Positions 26,001 to 36,500 of a DNA stretch of 64,000 nt are shown in pieces (the first letter of the stretch is position 1; each line of letters begins with the position of its first letter). The stretch is from Aphrocallistes beatrix (lineage: Eukaryota > Porifera > Hexactinellida > Sceptrulophora > Aphrocallistidae). The notes below the pieces were generated by a model. The model did no database searches. It had not been told where the DNA came from and was given only the letters and a program-made list of their open reading frames with translations. The DNA is taken from positions 1 through 64,000 of the forward strand of contig OY725500.1 of NCBI GenBank assembly GCA_963281255.1, in the 5' to 3' direction. The position numbers and the translations under genes are program-made.

Positions 26001-29000
26001 TCTTTCTTTATCCCATTCTGGATCAGCTGATCTTTCTTCATCCCATTCTGAGTCAGCTGATTACTCTTTAAGGTCGAGAGCATATCGCGACACATTTCCA
26101 ACTCCTTCATGGTTTCCTGGTGAGCTAGCTGCATCTCTTCCTTTTCTCGCTTATGCGCCTCTCTCAGCTATTAAGACAATATAACCCTGCTACTTCCATA
26201 TATGGGCATGCAGTACTCACCTGTTCCACCTGCTGTCTGTGCAGACTCAGGTCCAGATTGCGCTGCCTCCGCTCTGACTCCAGCTCCTTCAGGAGTGCGC
26301 CGGACTCTCCCCCGGTGGTCTCCTGGTCCCCGGGGGCTCTGCCCCTAGCGCGCGGGTAGCGGACAGAGAAAGACCTCTCCAGCGGACCTCTCCCCTTGCG
26401 GACGGGTGCCATCAGCTGGTCCTCCGTGCGGTTTCGCAGGAAAGTGTTTTCGCGCTCTTTCGCAGACAGTCTCCGCTGGAGCTGGATTATCTTGTTCTCC
26501 ATTCCCCGCCCGTACCCAGCTGTGTCCTTCTGCTTCACTCGCCTCCCCGCCTAAACAAACACAACCATAACATCTCCGTAACAAACCAGAGAGCGAACAG
26601 CTGAGAGAGCTACCTTCATCCGAGTCAGTTCCTTCCTCGCGAGTCTCCGGCGCACGCAGGCCTGCAGCAGGACGACCCCGGCCCTCGCCCGCAGGAACCG
26701 CTCCCGCGCCAGGAACCCGCGCAGGTGGCTCTGCAGAGTCACGGCTGCGCGACACTGCCTCGCTCTCTCCAGCGCGCGCTGTGCAATCACGCGCCGAATG
26801 GCTGCCTGGATACGCACTAAGGAATGCAGGAATGTGTCTCTGTCCTGTGGTCTGTGTCTAAATTGGCTGAAGAGTCTGAAGAGAGTTCCAACCGAGTCCT
26901 TCCTCTGTCCCATGTCCCTACACAATGCATTGAGATAACACAGCGGAACTCAAACCATAACTTCTGCTAGGATGCAACTCCGATTCTATTTATAGCTCAG
27001 CTCACCGTCTCAGCAGAACTCCGCGCGCGTGAGATTGGCACAGAAGCGCGCACTTTCTCACTTTTCCGAAAAGCGTGCGCGCGCAAATTCCCCTCGCCAG
27101 CGCCTGGATGAGAAGGACGGCGCGCTCCAATCGCTGCGTGCGTAGACTCTCCAAGTACGCCACCGCACCCGCGCGAAGAAACACCTTCGTCTCTCCCAGC
27201 TGGAACTTCTCCCGATCCTACACATACCGCAGTGTTACCATAACAACTCGCGCTCTCTATGGTATGTAATGGCACCAGTGCTCGAAAGGATTAAACCTTC
27301 TGGGCTAAGAAGCCATCCTTAATGCTCTCTCTCAACACAATAAACTCGAACTTAGTTATAACTAGGATACAACCGTAGAAGTCCTAGCAACGGATTTAGA
27401 TGCAGGTATGTTCAGCTCAGTTTTGACTACGGGAAAATAGTGTCTATACGTTGCCATGCGGCGTGGAATGGAATGTACCTGGAAGAGGCTGAGCAGGAGG
27501 AGGGAGAGGGTCTGTTTGAGGTCGCTGCGGTTCATGAGGCGCGTAGGGATCAGCATCGCGTACCTCTCAAAGAAGTCAGAGTAGGTGAGGCGGGAGGGAT
27601 ACCCGCCCGCCGAGATCTTCACGGTCTCCAGGACCCCACACGCTCTCAACTGTCCAACCACTCTCCGCGCACAGAACCTAAGACAGCAGGTAAGACCCGG
27701 TCAGCTGATTGGCTGCGAGGGAGGGAACTCACTTGAACGGCTCCTTGCTCTCGTTCGGCTTGATGCAGCGGACGTAGTGCGACGTCGTTTTCTTCAGTTT
27801 ATCCACCAGCTCCTTCAGAGACCTCCGAAACTACAGACAGCACTCAGTATAACTCATCTCACCTCTGAATAGTGTCAGCATGAATGGACCAATCGGGGAA
27901 CTGGCAACTAACCTGGCTAGCAACGGTCACTGTCCGGAATGAGGACCTCCTGACCCCCCTGGCTCCTCCAGAGGCCCCCAAGAGCTCAGGGCAGTCCCCC
28001 AGCTCGCATAGCAGAGAGCAGGAGCTGCTGCTAAGGAGAGTCACCAGGTCCACAGCCACGGGGTCCGTGTTCTTCTCGAGGAATCCCTTCCCCTGGTACT
28101 CCACCCAGCCCGCGTAGTGCAGCACGCGGAACGCCAGCGAGGACAGCTTTGGTCTCTGGAATCTGGCGTGCGAGCCCAGCTGCGAGTAGAGCTTCTGCGC
28201 GTACACGCTGTCCGTGGCCCGCGGGACCTATGACGTCACAGTTGAGTAGAGTAAGATGGATCATGGATGCATGGATGTATTGGATGGGAACTAACCTGGC
28301 AAGTCTCGTCCAGGAGGTCCAGCACGCCGAGGTGCGACTCGATCAGCTGCAGGGCGGGGACGTTGTCGGAGAAGGGCACGTAGGCCCAGTGGATGTTCTC
28401 GCGCAGGTACTCCTCCTGCTCCAGCCGGAACACGTGCTCCGTGAAGACCAGCTGCAGCTTCTCGTTGGCGTAGTTGATGCAGAGCTGCTCGAACGAGTTT
28501 ATCTCCAGCGTCTCGAAGCCGTAGATGTCCAGCACCCCGATGAAGCGCTGCACTTCCGCATGCGGCACCAGGGACTGGTTCAGCGACTGCACCAGCCAGG
28601 CGAACAGCTGCGAGTAGAGGAACTTGGCCAGACCGTCCCGGCACCGCTCCGCCTCGCGCGGAGTGAGGGCCTTGGTGACGCGGTCGCGGACGGTGGAGAT
28701 GTTCCTCTGGAGCATCCCCTGCGACAGGCCGGCGGGCGGGACCCCCCACAGGCCGGCGCACTGCAGCAGCGGACGCGAAGTGAGCTGCAGAGAGAGAGAG
28801 CGGTCAGATCTGAGCTAATCGAAAGGAAGCTTAACTCACTTGTAGAACGGCCTCGTCCGCCTCGCTCGCGCCGATCTCGACGTTCCCGAGGTGCAGGATG
28901 CCCGCCAAAACGCGGAACACCTCCGTGATTATGTCGCGCGTCAGCCCCAGCAGCTGCATACATTCCAATGTCTCGCGCATGTCGTTACCGTCGAACCTGG

Positions 29001-32000
29001 TGACGGCGTGCGCCATGGCTCCTCCGCCTGAGAGGTAGGCAAAGCCGGAGCTGGCGGAGAGGTGCAGGCCGCTGAGGATGGGACAGCTGCCGCGGGCGGC
29101 GCACATCTGGTGGAAGACGTGGTAGTTCCTCTCCGCGCTGCTCTGCCGCACCACGCGCGTCTTCTCCAGCAGGTAGGTCCGCAGGTGCGCCCCGCACAGA
29201 CCGCCGCGCGCGTCGAAGCAGAGCTCGAAGAACTTCCCGAACCGACTCGAGTTGTCGTTGCGGATCGTCTTCGCATTCCCGAAAGCCTAAAAGCGGGCGA
29301 GTAAATCCATGGTGCGGCAATGCAACAGAGTTAGGTGGCCTACCTCGAGCAAAGGGTTGCACGCCAGCACTCGCCTCTCCAAGGACTGACTGCCGGGGGC
29401 CAGGCCGGACCCGGAGCTGGGGAGGTCGGCGAAGTAGCGCATGACGTAGCAGGCCGACATGGTCTTGCCGGCCCCGGACTCGCCGGTGACGATGATGCTC
29501 TGGTCCTGTCCCTCCAGACTCATCTTCCGGCGCGCCTCCTCCGCCACCGCGTAGATGTGCGGGTCCATCTTGTCGCCGGAGTCCAGCTGGCCGTAGGCCG
29601 TGGCCACTTCCCGCGAGTAGAGCGGCAGGTCGTGGTACGGGTTGATGGCGATCAACACGATTCCTGCGGAATGGGTCTATAAGAACTGCGCGGGCTATGA
29701 ACAGAGCAGAAACTCACCACACCACGTGTAGATGAGGTTGTACGAGGTGAACCTCAGCTCCAAACTCGCCAGCACTAAATGAGAGACAATAATAATACTA
29801 CTGGGACTGCATACCATATATGGTAGTGCGTAGGTGTACCTGCAGGCTCGTGGAGGTAGGAGAGAGATGTGAGGTCGCTGTCACCCAATAGGATTTCAGG
29901 GTTCTTGAGCGGAGGCAGGTGTGAGTGGTCGGTGATGTACAACTTGATTTCCTATTAGCATACAGACAATAAGGTGGCATTACTGGCGAGGTGAGAGTGC
30001 GGAGCTGATAATAGGAATACATTGATTCGCGCGGCATTGTGCAGTGAATGGAAAAGTGCCACTCAGCAAGATAATGGATCGGAATTCCTTCCAACAACAG
30101 AGCTGATTCAGACCAATGGCAATGACCTGCCAAAACATCGCGATGACGTCATCACACATCTGCAAGGTCGCGGCTATCTGACCCCACAGATGCGGCGCAC
30201 AAAGAGAGGAGAGACTCAGGAAAGAAGGAAGCCATGGCCACGGAAGAAGTCGTAGCAACCGCGCTTAGGACCGAGCTGTGAACAGATACTTGAGGCTTTC
30301 TAAAGGGCTTCTCTTTGAGGAGAATAAGATTCAGTCGAGCGAGCAGAGTTCTGGGAAGCTAGCTCGCTCGCTACTCGGGTTCAGATTCAATAGCGATTCT
30401 CGAACAAAGCAGCATTACCCGCTCTCTCCAGCACAGCTGCTCCTGACAACAGAATCCAGGAATGCCATGTAAGAGAGAAGCAGAGCAGCCAGCAGTTCAA
30501 AGAGATATTAATTAGCGCTCCGCTCTGCAACCATGATAGCAGTCGAGATGCGTTTACACGGCTTGCAAGCCTGCATTCCAGGAAGAGAGAGAGATTCATA
30601 AGTGCGGCGGATTAGTTCATGCGAGTTGAAAGCGCAGTAATGCTGACCAAATCGCGCCAAGCGAAAATGTCACGAATCAAAACATGAAATAACGACTTGA
30701 GTTGTGTATACAACACAGACCAGCTCGTAGGAATTCACACTCGAACTCTGCATCTGTATCTAAGCCTCCAACTTCAAACGCGAGAGAATGGCTGCGGAGT
30801 ATTTGATGGAACTGTTGTCAGGACTAATTAGAAATGACCAATTAGATTTTAGCAGAAGGACTATAAGACCCTCGACCCTAACACGATTTCAGCGCAGATG
30901 GGTTGTCACGTCACGACACATTAATGATTCCTCCCTCATTCTAACTAGAATCTCTACGAGGATGGAACTGTAACGGAGCTCAGTACAGCCTTTGGGAACT
31001 GTGGTAATTGTGGAATTCGCTAGTCTTAACACAGTTCAGTAACCACAAACAATCCTGGACAATAACTGAGAAATAAAACATAACAGACGCCTGAACTGAG
31101 AGATAAGAATAGAAATACAGAATTAGAGCTATGGTATTCCTACGCGACAAGTGTCCACACTAACGTACCTCCTCGGAGTCCAAGGGTCTGACCAAGAGGG
31201 TGGAGCTGTCGTCCACTGGCTGCGTCACTTCTCCTTCCCGCCAGACTGAGCGCGGGCAAGGAACCCAAACACGCGTGCCCTAACGAACAATTCCGCCGTA
31301 ATCAACTGAGAATCAAGTAAACACAAACAAGAATGCTAAGTAATGATTAGGCTCTACTAACTTAAATATTCTCTAGAAAAAGACTTAAATGATTAATCAG
31401 TTAATGATACAGTCAACTCCGCTTAATCGGGACAAATCTCCAGAATGGTTCCCATACTTAGGAGCTAATGCTAAATTTGATCGGTTAATTGGGAATTCCG
31501 CTTAATCGGGACAAAATATCTGGGACCAAAGTGTCCCGATTAAGCAGAGTCTCCTGCATTAAATTCTATATTTATCTCACGGAGACGAGATTGGAGTATT
31601 GGAATGTGACTATTTAACGTGAGTGATCACTATATCATAGAATCGCATTACTTGCATGGCGGAGGAGTTTAGAGTGAAATTATAAATCTAAGAAAGGTCC
31701 GATTTGGTTGTATTCGCTTTCCCGCATTAAACAGTAGAGCAAAGTGAAAGGGAATACTGAGTTTACATAAATAGTCTCAGAAAGGAAAAACGACAGAGAA
31801 TATTGGAAATTAAAGGGGGATTTAGGAGCAGTTCAAGGGAACAGTTGCAACTGTCTGAGAAGCAAAATATTCTCATTATAGGTCCTGAATTGTTTGTGTA
31901 AATAAAGTAAACAAATTCTTCTCAGCACAAGAAGGTTGATAATTTAATTACGTAGTTTACAAATAAATAAAAGAATTATTGAGTCAATAAGTATCCGCAT

Positions 32001-32065
32001 TCCATGCATTCCAACCATACCTTCGCGTAGAGATGCGCGTACTCCCGATAAATATCACAAGTCAT
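23018..32065 (-). CDS. MYO5: Class V myosin heavy chain
   Basis: Processive actin motor that carries vesicles and organelles; tail-bound adaptors such as Rab11/Rab11-FIP2 select cargo. About 20 exons. The first encodes [15 protein letters not shown], then [12 protein letters not shown]. Motor motifs in order: [11 protein letters not shown]-loop GESGAGKT, switch I region [13 protein letters not shown], switch II region [16 protein letters not shown], then [20 protein letters not shown]. Five or six IQ motifs follow, for example [20 protein letters not shown] and [18 protein letters not shown]. Then comes a coiled-coil stalk containing a ten-residue tandem repeat, and a DIL cargo-binding domain ([13 protein letters not shown] through [20 protein letters not shown], ending DFLKHL). 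Start ATG is at 32063-32065, with a TATTTAAG stretch 36 bp upstream. Introns 1 (about 0.73 kb) and 2 (about 1.2 kb) are unusually long for this genome. Confidence 0.96.
23309..23494. repeat. 32-bp tandem repeat in a myosin V intron, with CRE-like sites
   Basis: Six copies of a 32-bp unit. Five contain the palindrome TGACGTCA; one has TGACTTCA. Read on the gene strand, the repeat begins at the intron's 5' splice site. Every unit repeats a sequence like AGGTAATCCC or AGCTAACCCC, where the true donor is CAG|GTAACC. The array fills most of the 210-bp intron (23285-23494). Confidence 0.95.
25848..26072 (-). repeat. 30-bp coding minisatellite in the myosin V stalk
   Basis: About eight copies of a 30-bp unit, in frame in the myosin V gene, encoding the decapeptide [10 protein letters not shown] with Met/Ile and Ile/Leu variants. 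The period of ten is not a multiple of the heptad. It may locally break the coiled coil, or form a short helical or flexible insert. Confidence 0.93.
29952..31168. other. Long second intron of myosin V
   Basis: About 1.2 kb between the exon ending [10 protein letters not shown] and the exon starting EIKLYITDH; most introns here are 50-80 bp. It contains no recognised element and only short chance frames on the plus strand (for example 30788-30973). Its length would suit regulatory sequence, but nothing specific is visible. Confidence 0.6.
31411..31560. mobile_element. MITE, pogo/Tigger-like ends (copy 2), in myosin V intron 1
   Basis: Second member of the family at 22340-22498. The left end is ACAGTCAACTCCGCTTAATC and the right end GTCCCGATTAAGCAGAGTC. 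The shared interior has TTCCCATACTTAGGAGCTAA and ATCTGGGACCAAAG. A repeat of the left end lies inside (TTCCGCTTAATCGGGACA at about 31497). Non-coding. Confidence 0.78.
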
Positions 32066-32098
32066 CTGAGAACCAAATACTTGTGTCAGCTGATCGCC

Positions 32099-32108
32099 CG
32101 CTTAAATA
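32099..32108 (-). promoter_or_regulatory. TATA-like box of myosin V
   Basis: On the minus strand the sequence GTATTTAAG lies 36 bp before the myosin V ATG, the same spacing seen for TATA boxes at several other genes in this window. Function is inferred from sequence and spacing only. Confidence 0.45.
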
Positions 32109-32287
32109 CCCGGCGGGTACTAGGGACAGGCGCGAGTGCATGGAAGATAAGAGACGCCGTACATGTGCTGAGAGGCTATTGAGTATGCACAGGCAGCTGT
32201 GAGTCAGGGATTCGTGCCACAGACTGTGAATTCAGAATGAATTGTTTAATTACGTAACAAAAGAGCTAATTATAGAACAGTTCACTA

Positions 32288-33184
32288 TCACGACGGGTCC
32301 AGCAGCTGCGACAGCGCGAAGTGCGTCCCGTCCGTGCGCCGGTTTGCGAGCAGGAGCGCGCCCGGAGTGAGTCTGGGGAGCGCGCCCGGAGTGAGTCTGG
32401 GGAGCGCCCCCGGAGGTCCGAACGCCAGGGGCCGCGGGAATGCCGGGAGGTGCCGGAACGTGACCGCAGGGGGCAGACAGGGCGCGTAGACGCAGGAGAA
32501 GGGGATGTTCTTGCAGGGCGGGCTCCGGGCGCCGGAGTCCAGCTTGAGGAGCTTGGCCTGCTGACCCGAGTCCGCCAGGAAGGACGGGAAGCGCTTGGAC
32601 GGCGCGGCCAGCTTGAGGACGGAGTCCCGCTCCTGCTTGATGGGGAGCGGCGGCGCCGCGGGGGACAGGAGTGGGTCCTTCGCCCGCGGCGGTTTCGGGT
32701 TCTTCTGCTTGGCTTTGGTCGCGGCCTGCGCGAGCGTCTGGTTGTTGAGCTTGTAGGACGGCTGCAGCGGCAGCGACAGAGGAACGCGGGGCTTCTGCTC
32801 CAGCGGCATGGCCTCTGAGGGGACCGCCGGGGCCGGAAGGGGCGGGGAGGGGGGAGGGGAGGAGTGGCAGTTGTCGAAGTGTCGCGCGAGGGAGCAGGGG
32901 GGCACGGGCTGTCCGCACTCGCCGCAGAGGAGCAGCTGCTTGGACCTGGAGGCCGGGTAGGCTCCGTAGAGGTGGAAGTCGGACGCCGGGAGGTGAGAAC
33001 ACGTCTCTTCCAGCCGATGCAGCGCTTGGAAGGAAAAGGGACTCTTGGGGGACACTGGGGAGGGCGGAGGGGCGGAGGGGGGCGCCAGCTTCACCAGGAG
33101 TGTCTCGAAGTGTCGCCACGAAGTGGCAGAGGCGAGGTCGTGTTTGTGCTTCTTCTTAGAATCGGATTGAGACGAATTAGACAT
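32288..33184 (-). CDS. Ataxin-7-like protein, N-terminal zinc-finger type
   Basis: Single-exon frame of 298 codons. Residues about 20-115 resemble the N-terminal zinc-binding region of ataxin-7, a subunit of the SAGA deubiquitinase module. They include TSWRHFETLL, DFHLYGAYPA and LLLCGECGQPVPPCSLARHF followed by DNCH, giving a C-x2-C...H-x4-H finger. The rest is Pro-, Ala- and Lys-rich low-complexity sequence, with a 27-bp direct repeat (PGALPRLT twice) near 32360-32410. The SCA7 domain that follows in ataxin-7 and its paralogues is not visible, and there is no sign of an additional exon before the stop. This is therefore either a shortened paralogue or a lineage-specific form. The start lies head to head with vinculin, 377 bp apart, so the two may share a promoter region. 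Confidence 0.7.
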   Translation of the reverse strand: MSNSSQSDSKKKHKHDLASATSWRHFETLLVKLAPPSAPPPSPVSPKSPFSFQALHRLEETCSHLPASDFHLYGAYPASRSKQLLLCGECGQPVPPCSLARHFDNCHSSPPPSPPLPAPAVPSEAMPLEQKPRVPLSLPLQPSYKLNNQTLAQAATKAKQKNPKPPRAKDPLLSPAAPPLPIKQERDSVLKLAAPSKRFPSFLADSGQQAKLLKLDSGARSPPCKNIPFSCVYAPCLPPAVTFRHLPAFPRPLAFGPPGALPRLTPGALPRLTPGALLLANRRTDGTHFALSQLLDPS

Positions 33185-33518
33185 CACTCTTAGCTGTCAC
33201 TAATCTACACTGAATCAATGGAGCGTAATACTATTAGATAAGAGGCAAGTAAGTGCGTTATTCTAATTATGATGAAAGAACTGCGAAGCTCTAACTGGCA
33301 TCTCCGTGGGAAACCATGGAGACTATGCATAGCAGTGGACATGTTGCGTTGCGTTGCGCTGATCGACTTTGAGCAGAGCTGACTGGACCTCTTACGCAAC
33401 TCAACACATCAGAGGTAACAGAAAAACAGATTATGTAAGCGATAAACAACTTCGCTTTCAGGCCCACCGCATCATTATTCTCCCCACCGCAGGCTTTGTT
33501 GTTGCACAGCTCGCTCCG

Positions 33519-33526
33519 TATAAATA
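33519..33526 (+). promoter_or_regulatory. TATA box of vinculin
   Basis: CCGTATAAATAC, with TATAAATA at 33519-33526 and the vinculin ATG at 33562. With a start site about 30 bp after the TATA box, the 5' leader would be only about 10-15 nt. Confidence 0.7.
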
Positions 33527-33561
33527 CGCTACGAACCCTTGCGCTGTGTGAATCTAACAAA

Positions 33562-36500
33562 ATGCCAGTCTTCCACACAAAAACGATAGAATCGATATTG
33601 GATCCAGTCGCCCAACAGGTACGTGGCCTCTCTTGTATTTCTTCGTTTTGTTTCGATTATTCAATCAAATTCAGTATTTAGAATAAAATTATTTTCCCGT
33701 CCAAAACAAATCGAGTTTAGATCGAATATTGTCAACTGCCAGTTTCAATTCTGACAGACGCTATGTAATCGCTAAATATCTTATTCAAGTTTCCAACAGT
33801 AATAACTCCCATTCTCAAATTGCCTATGACGCAATAGATCGAACTACTCGTGCGATCAGGTGACCTCGTTTCCGCTAGAATCGATTCTATATTTACCTAC
33901 GACTGAGACCACAGTATAAATAATAAGTCCAAGTTTCATAGTTTCATGAATTCGTGTTGACTGGTTAGTTACCACAACGCAGGACTAGAATGTAATGCTA
34001 TAACGCGGCATTGGCAGGTGTCGCAGCTGATCATCCTGTACGAGGACGCGCAGCGGGGTCTGGAGATTCAGAACATCGGACTGCACTTGAGGGAGGTGAC
34101 CGCCGCGGTGGAGAACCTCCTGCAGGTAAGTCCGACAGCTGTGCGGTTAGGACGGAGTTACCAGCTGATTGCTAGGTGGGACAGAACCTGAGCGAGACGT
34201 CCAAGGACGAACTCCTGAAGAAGGAGCTGCCAGTCGCCGGAGAGAAGATCGAGAAGAGCTGCCTCCTCGTGAACAAGGCGGCCAAGGCCTTCGAACCCGG
34301 CGCCCAGGGAGAAGTGGAGGACAAGCACCTGATGCTGGACGGAGCTCGAGGTTTGTCTTGAATTTCTGCGTAACTAGATTACTCCGTACTATTAGTCCGT
34401 GCTGTCATTGCTCGGAATGACGTCATTATATTTAATAAGGCATCACAGCAGTGTTTCCCTCGGGTTATTGGAAACCGCGTTAATTTTGCAATTTTTGTGC
34501 GGTTTATTCGGATAAATTGCATTATTTAACAACAAAATCATATATTCGACAAGCTAAGCGTGCTAAATACGCGCTTAACCCGCTCGGCGGGAAACACTGC
34601 ATAACAGCACGGTAGCATCACGCGTGACGTCACACGTAGGGATCCTCTCGGGCGTGAGCATGCTGCTGCTGGTGTGGGACGAGTCCGAGATCAGGAAGGT
34701 GCTGGACATCTGCGACCGGATCGTGGAGTACCTGGGCGTGGTGGAGCAGGTGGAGACGCACGAGGAGATGGCCACCGTCGCCAGCAACCTGCAGCCCGGC
34801 ATGAACAGCCTCGTCAACCACGTGCGCGCGCGCGCCGACGACCTGATCGACAAGAACCTGCAGGGGATGCTGCACGAGGAAGGTGAGTGCAGCTATAAAT
34901 AGCATACTTACCAACCATCCAGGGAAATCCAAGGATTTTACACTGAATTCAGATACTTTTTAGCCAAATCCAGGGATTTTGAGTCAATTTATTTGTTCAT
35001 TGATATCCTTTTAAACGTAATTGAAGCGAAATATATGGAACATGTCCAAATTTTTACGACTAAAATAGTAATAATTATTAACATCAAGAATTTTTTCTTT
35101 GAAATCCAGGGAAATTGTCGAAATGGGTTGGTAAATATGAAATAGCCAGGCAGCTATAAATAGCCAGACAGCTGTGTTGACACGTGTGCAGTCCAGAACA
35201 CGGAGCGCTACCAGGCGGTGCTGATGAGCTGCATGCAGATGTACGTCTCCGTCCGCGGGAGCCAGGGACCGCAGGGACTGCTGGACGCGCAGAGGGGAAG
35301 GAACGCCGCGCAGCGCACTCTGGTGGACTCCATCGGAGAGCTGAAGCGAGTGCTGCAGCTCACCTCCAACTCGCAGGTCGACCTCGACGAACTGGCGCGC
35401 ATGAAGCGACAGCCTCAGACCCTGTTCTCCTGCATCGGCGACGCCCTCCTCGTCCTAGAGACTTCAGGTACCTCCCTACCTCCCCCCTACCCCCTGGCCC
35501 CTATCCTATCCCCTACCCCCTACCCCTATCCTATCCCCTACCCCCAGCGGTTTTCAACCTTTTTTGGCTGACCCTCTATAGCAATTTTCCTATATTCTGT
35601 GGACTCCCTCCTATTAACCGTAGTACAAAATTTCGAATCCTGTGGACCCCCTGATATATTCTGTGGACCACTAAGGGGTCCATGGACCCAGGTTGGGAAC
35701 CACTGTCCTATTCCCTGAGGAACAAGGGTGTGAGTGTGCGGTCCTAGGTAGCGCCGTGGGGACGCTGGAGGCGATCAGCTCGCTGAGCAAGGCCCTGGCG
35801 GAGGGACAGAGTCTGGTGGAGAGACTGCCCCCCGCACTCAGACCCCCGCTGCTGCTGCTGCTGGACGAAGTGGCGCAGCTGACAGAAGAACTGAAACAGA
35901 TGCAAGCAGCCGGGAAGGTACGTGCATAGCAACCAGAACACGTTAAGGTATGCATACTCTTACTTGCTGCTGTTAGGGAGACAGCAAGCAAGCACCGGAA
36001 TTGAAGGCCGCAATCTCCGCCAAACTTAGCCAGCTCGACGCCGCCATGAGAGCCGCGATAATGCGCGAGGTAAGTCTATAAATAGCCACGCATTCCTTGC
36101 ATGCCCTTATATGGCGTTGGCAGGTGGTGCAGACGTTCCAGGACCCCGGCGCGGGGCTGAAGCTGCTGTGCCAGGCCTCGGAAGCGCCCGGAACTGACCC
36201 CAAGCGCGAGGAGAAATGGGCGCGCGCGCGCGAGCAGTTCGAGGCGCAGGCGGGACGCATGTGCGCCACGGCAGAGGCGGTCTCGCATGCGCTCTGCACC
36301 GACGCCAAAACCGCGTGGGAGATCCAGCGGTCCGCCGCCAAGCTGCGCGCGCTCACGCAGCAGACCGCACACGCCGCCAAGGTGCTGCTCATGAACCCCG
36401 ACAAGAAACAGGCGCGCGAACACCTCGAGTTGATGCGCGCCGAGTGGCAGCGAGAGGCAACGCACCTCACCGGTCTGGTGGACGCGAATACCGAAGCCAC

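Noticed and set aside
28149-28928. 259-codon plus-strand frame opposite the myosin motor
   Set aside because: It is antisense to conserved motor exons and explained by their GC-rich codon use.
30788-30973. 61-codon plus-strand frame in the long myosin V intron
   Set aside because: Ordinary composition, no domain, and no promoter or splice context beyond chance.
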